A stretch of 64,000 nucleotides of DNA from Streptomyces agglomeratus. Its GTDB lineage: Bacteria > Actinomycetota > Actinomycetes > Streptomycetales > Streptomycetaceae. The stretch covers positions 7,074,501-7,138,500 of the forward strand of contig NZ_MEHJ01000001.1 in NCBI RefSeq assembly GCF_001746415.1, given 5' to 3'. Below, in pieces: positions 59,609-64,000 of this stretch. The notes below the pieces were generated by a model, which was not told the DNA's origin, made no database searches, and was given only the letters and a program-made list of their open reading frames with translations. A program made the translations under genes and the position numbers. Each line of letters begins with the position of its first letter. Within the stretch, counting starts at the first letter, position 1.

Positions 59609-60553
59609 TCAGCTGCCGGCCGGCCCGCCCTCGTACGCGTAACCGGCGACCCATGTGATGTCGAGCTGCGCCGACGAACCGGGGGCTGCGGGCGGACCGT
59701 ACAGGGCGCTCTCGTTCTGGAGTATCCAGGACAGCGGGCCGGACGGAACGCCGCGCGTGCTCGACCCGACGAGCGCCCCGTCGAGGTAGTAGCGGACCTC
59801 GTCGGGCGTCCACTCGACAGACGTGGTGTGCCAGTCCGTCCAGCGGGCGCCGGTGGCGAACATGTCCTGCTGCCCGCCGTCGCAGGGGTGCGTGAAGGCG
59901 GTGATCGTGTCGGTCCAGTTCTGCTCGGGAAAGTCCATCTCGCAGCCGTCGCCGTACCAGAGGTGCGCCGACTTGTAGCCCGGCGCGGCCTTCACCACCC
60001 GGAAGCGCTCGCTGAACTTCCCGTACGTCCGTTCCATCAGCTTCTTCGGCACCACGGCCGCCGCATGGACCGGCCCGCCGTCTGCCGGCCGCCACATCCG
60101 GATGCTCATCCGCCCGTCGCCGTTCTCGGCGGGACCTACGCTGACGGTGTCCTCCGGACGGTAGGTGCCGCCCACGGACCTGACGGCGTTGCCGTCGGCT
60201 CCGGACGTCGCGGTGTCCTGCCAACTGCTCGGGTACGCCCACCAGTCCTCCCGGTAGGCGCCGCGCAGACCCCCGCAGTACGCGTCCTTCGTGTCGGCGA
60301 AGTGGTCGCAGTCGCTGAACGAGCCGAGCGGCACTGTATCGCCGTTGAAGTCCTCGGCGAAGATCTGGCGGAACGGCCCGCAGTCACCGCGCGGCATGCT
60401 GTCGGCCACCGTGCGGCAGGCGTCCTGCGAGGGCGCGGACGCACCCGACGCGGGCATCAGCCACGCGAACAGGAAGGCCACCGGGGCCAGGGCGAGCGCC
60501 AGTACGGCCGGGATGAGACGGCGCCGCGGGCGCCGGTGCGTGTGTACGGACAT
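59609..60553 (-). CDS. Secreted glycoside hydrolase family 16 protein
   Basis: ATG 60553 follows GGAGGACC; 314 aa. An N-terminal Arg-rich region and hydrophobic helix (LIPAVLALALAPVAFLFAWL) form a signal peptide or anchor. The catalytic GH16 motif ExDxxE is CEMDFPEQNW, preceded by YKSAHLWYGDG. DWHTTSVEWTPDEVRYYLDG is the usual later GH16 strand. The family cleaves beta-1,3/1,4-glucans, agar, or related galactans. The substrate is open. It lies next to other secreted carbohydrate-acting proteins. Confidence 0.88.
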   Translation of the reverse strand: MSVHTHRRPRRRLIPAVLALALAPVAFLFAWLMPASGASAPSQDACRTVADSMPRGDCGPFRQIFAEDFNGDTVPLGSFSDCDHFADTKDAYCGGLRGAYREDWWAYPSSWQDTATSGADGNAVRSVGGTYRPEDTVSVGPAENGDGRMSIRMWRPADGGPVHAAAVVPKKLMERTYGKFSERFRVVKAAPGYKSAHLWYGDGCEMDFPEQNWTDTITAFTHPCDGGQQDMFATGARWTDWHTTSVEWTPDEVRYYLDGALVGSSTRGVPSGPLSWILQNESALYGPPAAPGSSAQLDITWVAGYAYEGGPAGS

Positions 60554-60722
60554 GGCCCGGTCCTCCAGATACCCCTGCCTGTTCCGGACGGTGCGCCCAC
60601 ACCGTACGGGCCCTGGGCCCCGGCCGTACCCGGAACCGGGGGAATGGCCGGGGGAGTGAACCCGGGGCGCGTTTGGCGGGCACCGCCGTGCGGCGAGGGG
60701 GACGGGGGCGGACGCTGAAGTC

Positions 60723-61688
60723 ATGTCTCATCACCTCAGCGGACCGAATCTGCGCTCGCCCATGGACGACGCCCGACTGGATCTGACGGATCTGTTCGTG
60801 TTCACCGTGCCCGGCGACCGGACCGTACTGATCATGAACGTCCACCCGATCGCCCCCGCCACGGGCGCGGCGTTCCATCCGGACGCGGTCTACCGCATCA
60901 ATGTCGACGTCGACGGTGACGAGCGGCCCGACGTGGCGTTCAGCTTCGTCTTCTCCCCGCCCGCCGACGGGCAGCAGACGGCGAGCGTGTACTGGGCCAC
61001 CGGGGCGCAGGCCCTTAGCCCGGAGCCCGGAGGGCAGGAGTTCATCACCGACGCGCCCGTCTCCTTCGGCGCGGAGCCCCAGGTGGTCGAAGCGGGGCCG
61101 TACCTCTTCTCCGCCGGCCTGCGCAGCGACCCGTTCTTCGCCGACCTCGACGGCATCCTCAAGGACTTCCAGTGGACCGGCGTGGACTGGGGAGCCGACA
61201 AGAACGTCCTCGGCATCGCCCTGGAGATCCCGAGCGAGGAGCTCGACGCGGACCCCATCGGGGTGTGGGCGCGGGTGAGCGTACGGCAGGACGGGCGGCT
61301 CACATCGGTCGACCGGGGCGCCCACCCCTCCCTGACGGCGTACTTCAACGCCGACGAGGCGAAGACGGCGTACAACGAGGGGGAGCCCGCGACCGACTGG
61401 GACACGTACCACGAGGCGTGGACCGAGGTGCTGCGGCACACCGGCGGTTACGACGCGCGGACCGCCGAGGAGACGCTGCGCACGGTCCTGCCGGACATCC
61501 TGCTCTACGACCGGGGGCGGACCGCCGCCTACCCCAATGGCCGTACCCTCACCGACGACGTCACCTCGGCCCGGCTGGCCATGATCTCGGGCGGCAAGAT
61601 CGCCGGTGACCACATCGGGCCGCACGCGGACCTGCTCCGCGACTTCCCGTATCTCGGCCCCCCGCACCTGGGCCCGGCGGCCGGCTAG
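60723..61688 (+). CDS. DUF4331 family protein
   Basis: This 321-aa protein begins SHHLSGPNLRSPMDDARLDL then TDLFVFTVPGDRTVLIMNV, the DUF4331 opening (SxH...D..D.Y.F). Further family blocks are AAFHPDAVYRINVDVDGDER, FVFSPP, LRSDPFFADLDGILKDFQWT, GADKNVLGIALEIPSEEL. Function is unknown. No signal peptide is visible here, unlike many members. Its stop overlaps the next gene's stop by 4 bp in the palindrome CTAG. Confidence 0.9.
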   Translation: MSHHLSGPNLRSPMDDARLDLTDLFVFTVPGDRTVLIMNVHPIAPATGAAFHPDAVYRINVDVDGDERPDVAFSFVFSPPADGQQTASVYWATGAQALSPEPGGQEFITDAPVSFGAEPQVVEAGPYLFSAGLRSDPFFADLDGILKDFQWTGVDWGADKNVLGIALEIPSEELDADPIGVWARVSVRQDGRLTSVDRGAHPSLTAYFNADEAKTAYNEGEPATDWDTYHEAWTEVLRHTGGYDARTAEETLRTVLPDILLYDRGRTAAYPNGRTLTDDVTSARLAMISGGKIAGDHIGPHADLLRDFPYLGPPHLGPAAG

Positions 61689-63499
61689 CCACGCACGTCC
61701 GGGGCCGCGGGGGACACCGGTGCGGGGGTGTGCTGGGCGGCGAGCCGTACCGGGGTGTTGGCCGTGCCGAAGCCGCGGTAGCCGCAGATGCGCTGCACGA
61801 TCTCGAAGAAGACCCGGCCGACGGTGACCGTACAGAGGTGCAGGAACTCGCCGTCTTCGTCCCGGTCGTACATCAGCCCCAGCTCGCGCAGTTCCCGGTG
61901 CCGCTCCTCGCCCAGGTCGAAACGGGCCCGCAGGTCGTCGTAGTAGTTGCCGGGAACCGGCAGCAGTACGTTCTCGGGCAGGGCCCGGAGCCGGCGCGCC
62001 GTCGCGACGATGTCGGCGTCGGCGAGCGCGATGTGCTGCTCCGCCGGGTACTGCGGGCCGACGCGCGCGAGGGTGAGCGTGAGGCGGACCGTACCGTCGG
62101 CGTTCGACATGGCGCGGCTGCGCAGCAGACCGTACGGATCGGCCGCTTCGACGCTCTCGTACGGCCGCAGCCCGAGGACCGAACGGTAGAACAGGGCCGC
62201 CTCGTCGAACCGGTCCCAGGGATGGCTGAGCGCCACATGGTCGATGCCGCCGATGTGCCCCTCCGGCGGCGTCACGGCATCGAAGTCCTCGCGCCAGTGC
62301 GGGTGCCCGGAGTCGCAGAAGAACAACTCGGTGCCGTCCGGCGTCGCGACGGCGTCCAGCCGCGCGGAACCGGGGGCGCGGTGGCGGGAGAGCGCGGGCG
62401 ACAGCAGCGCCCTGGCGCGCTCGGCGGAGAGCGCCGGATCGGGGGACTCGACCCCGATGGCCACCAGCGAGGTGTCGGTGGGGCTGTCGGGGTGGACGCG
62501 GCTGAGGAGGATCCTGGCGCGCCCTTGCTCCCAGAGCTCGACCGGCTTGGTCTCGTGCTGTCCCGTACGGGCGAATCCCAGGGCGCCGAGCAACCCGCCC
62601 AGGCGCTTGTGGTCACGGGTGGCCAGCTCGGCGAAGGCGAAGCCGTCGGGCCGCACGGGACGGGGGAGCGGGGAGGCCGTGCCGAGCACCTGCGCGACGG
62701 ACTCCTCCAGCGCGATCAGGGAGCGCATCGCGTCGACGGCGGTCCGCCCGGTGTCCGCCTGCCGGAGACTGTCGTTGAAGACCTCCAGCGACAGCGGTCC
62801 GGCGTAGCCCGTGCGCAGGACAGGCGCCAGCAGCCCGGCAAGGTCGAAGCCGCCCTGGCCTGGGAAGCAGCGGTAGTGGCGGCTCCAGTGGAGTACGTCC
62901 ATGGCGAGCAGCGGGGCGTCGGCGAGCTGGACGAAGAAGATCTTGTCGCCGGGGATGGCTTCGATACCGGCCGGGTCCGAACCGCGCGACAGGATGTGGA
63001 AGCTGTCCAGGCAGATGCCGAGGTTCGGATGACCGGCCATCCGTACGATCCGCCAGGCACGCGCGTACGTGTCGACGTGGCGGCCCCAGGCCAGCGGCTC
63101 GTACGCCAGCCGGATGCCGTGGTCGGCGGCCCGCTCCGCGAGCAGGCGCAACTGCTCGGCGGCGAGGGCGTCGTCGTCGACGGCCAGGGGGGAGACGTTC
63201 GAGCAGACAAGCATCATGCCGGCGCCGAGTCGCTCCATCATCCGGAACTTGTGCTCGGCACGCCGCAGATTGTCCGCCAGCCTGTCCGGGGCGACCGCCT
63301 CGAAGTCCCGGAACGGCTGGTACAGCTCGATGCGCAGGCCCAGGCTGTCGGCCCGCTCGCGGACCCGCTCCGGCGGCAGCGGGCAGCCGAGCAGGTCGTT
63401 CTCGAAGATCTCCACACCGTCGAACCCGGCCCGGGCGACCGCCTCCAGCTTCTCGGTCAGTGAACCGCCGACGCAGACGGTGGCGATGGACTTGCGCAT
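61685..63499 (-). CDS. 3-dehydroshikimate dehydratase / HPPD-like fusion (QuiC-type)
   Basis: ATG 63499 follows CAGGAG; 604 aa. The N-terminal half is a sugar-phosphate-isomerase TIM barrel (TVCVGGSLTEKLEAVARAGF, DGVEIFENDLLG, LAYEPLAWGRHVD, LGICLDSFHILS, LSLEVFNDSL) whose Glu/Asp/His bind the metal of dehydroshikimate dehydratase. The C-terminal half is a VOC module of hydroxyphenylpyruvate-dioxygenase type (GGIDHVALSHPWDRF, ending FFEIVQRICGYRGFG with the late Glu ligand). This fusion makes protocatechuate from dehydroshikimate. A shikimate dehydrogenase gene normally precedes it; only a scrap is seen at 63615. Confidence 0.9.
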   Translation of the reverse strand: MRKSIATVCVGGSLTEKLEAVARAGFDGVEIFENDLLGCPLPPERVRERADSLGLRIELYQPFRDFEAVAPDRLADNLRRAEHKFRMMERLGAGMMLVCSNVSPLAVDDDALAAEQLRLLAERAADHGIRLAYEPLAWGRHVDTYARAWRIVRMAGHPNLGICLDSFHILSRGSDPAGIEAIPGDKIFFVQLADAPLLAMDVLHWSRHYRCFPGQGGFDLAGLLAPVLRTGYAGPLSLEVFNDSLRQADTGRTAVDAMRSLIALEESVAQVLGTASPLPRPVRPDGFAFAELATRDHKRLGGLLGALGFARTGQHETKPVELWEQGRARILLSRVHPDSPTDTSLVAIGVESPDPALSAERARALLSPALSRHRAPGSARLDAVATPDGTELFFCDSGHPHWREDFDAVTPPEGHIGGIDHVALSHPWDRFDEAALFYRSVLGLRPYESVEAADPYGLLRSRAMSNADGTVRLTLTLARVGPQYPAEQHIALADADIVATARRLRALPENVLLPVPGNYYDDLRARFDLGEERHRELRELGLMYDRDEDGEFLHLCTVTVGRVFFEIVQRICGYRGFGTANTPVRLAAQHTPAPVSPAAPDVRG

Positions 63500-63614
63500 G
63501 GGGGACTCCTGTCCTGGGGGCCACGGTCCTCGGGCGGCGACGGGCGGCCGTGGGAGCGGCCGTGCCGCCGCCCTCCAGCGTGCGTCAGCCGGCGCCGCGT
63601 GTCCGGTGCGGCGG

Positions 63615-63674
63615 CGCCGTGTCGAGCGGCCGGTAGACCACATCGGCGACGGGGAGCCCCGGATGCAGCAGCGC
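63615..63674 (-). pseudogene. Shikimate dehydrogenase remnant (20 codons)
   Basis: The minus strand reads ALLHPGLPVADVVYRPLDTA. This matches the late block of shikimate/quinate dehydrogenase, where (V/I)xDVVYxPxxT is the family signature. Beyond it, on either side, the reading frame no longer resembles the family. It lies in the position expected for an intact shikimate dehydrogenase gene upstream of the QuiC-type fusion gene, so it is probably the leftover of a deletion. Confidence 0.55.
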
Positions 63675-63724
63675 GGGCGCAGCGCGACGCTCACCCGGCA
63701 GGCGGTACGCCGTCGCCGTGGGCC

Positions 63725-63800
63725 GTGCCGCACCCGTCGCGGCTCTTCCCGCGCGTCCGGCCGTGCCGTGCCGCACCCGTCGTGGCTCTTCCCGCGCGTC
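63725..63800. repeat. Two-copy 33-bp direct repeat, 43-bp period
   Basis: The unit beginning GTGCCGCACCCGTCG and ending TCTTCCCGCGCGTC occurs at 63725-63757 and 63768-63800 with one mismatch (C/T at position 16). It lies in the gene-free end region just beyond the shikimate dehydrogenase scrap. Confidence 0.85.
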
Positions 63801-64000
63801 GCGCCCGGAACGCGAACGCGCCGCACCGGTCGCCGCTCCGTTCCGACGTGCCGTCAGAGAGCGCACTGGCCACGAGGGTCGCCGCACCGGCCGCCCCGCA
63901 GCCGCGGCAAGGCCGAACGGATGGCCCGCACCGCCGCCCGGCCGTCGGCTGCCCCGCACGGTAACCGCCGCCCCCTAACGTGAACGCGTCCGCACCGCGC

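Larger units (their letters stand above)
63500..64000. other. End region with no intact gene
   Basis: This 501-bp stretch contains no intact gene I can support. Short frames on both strands are Arg/Pro-rich shadows. It holds a scrap of shikimate dehydrogenase (63615-63674, minus), a two-copy 33-bp repeat with 43-bp period (63725-63800), and otherwise G+C-rich sequence. Confidence 0.6.

Noticed and set aside
1..64000. tRNA, rRNA, CRISPR array, known riboswitch
   Set aside because: I found no sequence with the needed folds or repeat-spacer pattern on either strand; a covariance-model search would be decisive.

Overview
The window looks like a stretch of a Streptomyces (or close relative) chromosome. 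G+C is very high, GTG starts are common, and it carries several Streptomyces hallmarks: a conservon (cvnABCD plus P450), a class I terpene synthase, a streptophobe-type membrane protein, SPW, ChaB and CsbD stress proteins, and a SigB/SigF-type sigma factor. No rRNA, tRNA or CRISPR array was seen. Gene density is high, with many 4-bp ATGA or GTGA overlaps and several tail-to-tail overlaps.

Layout. 1-3.4 kb: end of a sugar-nucleotide/glycosyltransferase operon (HldE-like kinase/nucleotidyltransferase, GT9, GT2). 3.5-9 kb: MFS exporter, two short-chain dehydrogenases and small stress-type proteins (ChaB, CBS pair, tiny membrane proteins). 9.1-12.8 kb: three-subunit molybdenum hydroxylase (PaoABC/YagTSR type). 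12.9-17.3 kb: VOC protein, CsbD, HAD phosphatase, FUSC protein, then an anti-sigma-like ATPase facing a SigB/F-type sigma gene with a 182-bp overlap. 17.4-22 kb: epimerase, a ctaD copy broken by a one-base deletion, and a proline-rich membrane-anchored protein. 22-28 kb: streptophobe protein, then Ser/Thr kinase, Thr-repeat protein and double-FHA ABC exporter, resembling mycobacterial PknF-Rv1747 with an extra member. 28-37 kb: SPW protein, methyltransferase, a signal-less SLT-like protein, then a compact secretion locus: one 74-aa double-glycine-leader peptide, an HlyD-like adaptor, a C39-peptidase ABC exporter and a second NHLP-type ABC protein. 38-43.5 kb: conservon with a CYP157-like P450 lacking ExxR, facing a sesquiterpene-synthase-like gene. 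43.7-45.3 kb: decayed IS110 element. 45.3-51.8 kb: DHA2 drug exporter with an orphan TetR-type operator, secreted hydrolase, acyltransferase, NarL-type two-component pair, TetR regulator. 51.9-56.2 kb: a 37-bp perfect palindrome, NCS1 permease, YtcJ-like amidohydrolase, CorA. 56.2-64 kb: leader ORF and terminator before a MurE paralogue, secreted carbohydrate-active proteins (FN3 lipoprotein, PL7-like protein, GH16), DUF4331, and a dehydroshikimate dehydratase/HPPD-like fusion next to what looks like a shikimate dehydrogenase scrap.

The best candidate for something undescribed is 30407-36756. The exported peptide has no Cys, Lys, Arg or aromatic residue in its core but has two consecutive glycine zippers (GxxxGxxxG), and no modification enzyme is nearby. 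The second candidate is the kinase/Thr-repeat/FHA-ABC module at 23473-27926, whose middle gene carries nine T-x-(V/L)-(V/A) motifs that look like a phosphothreonine docking array.
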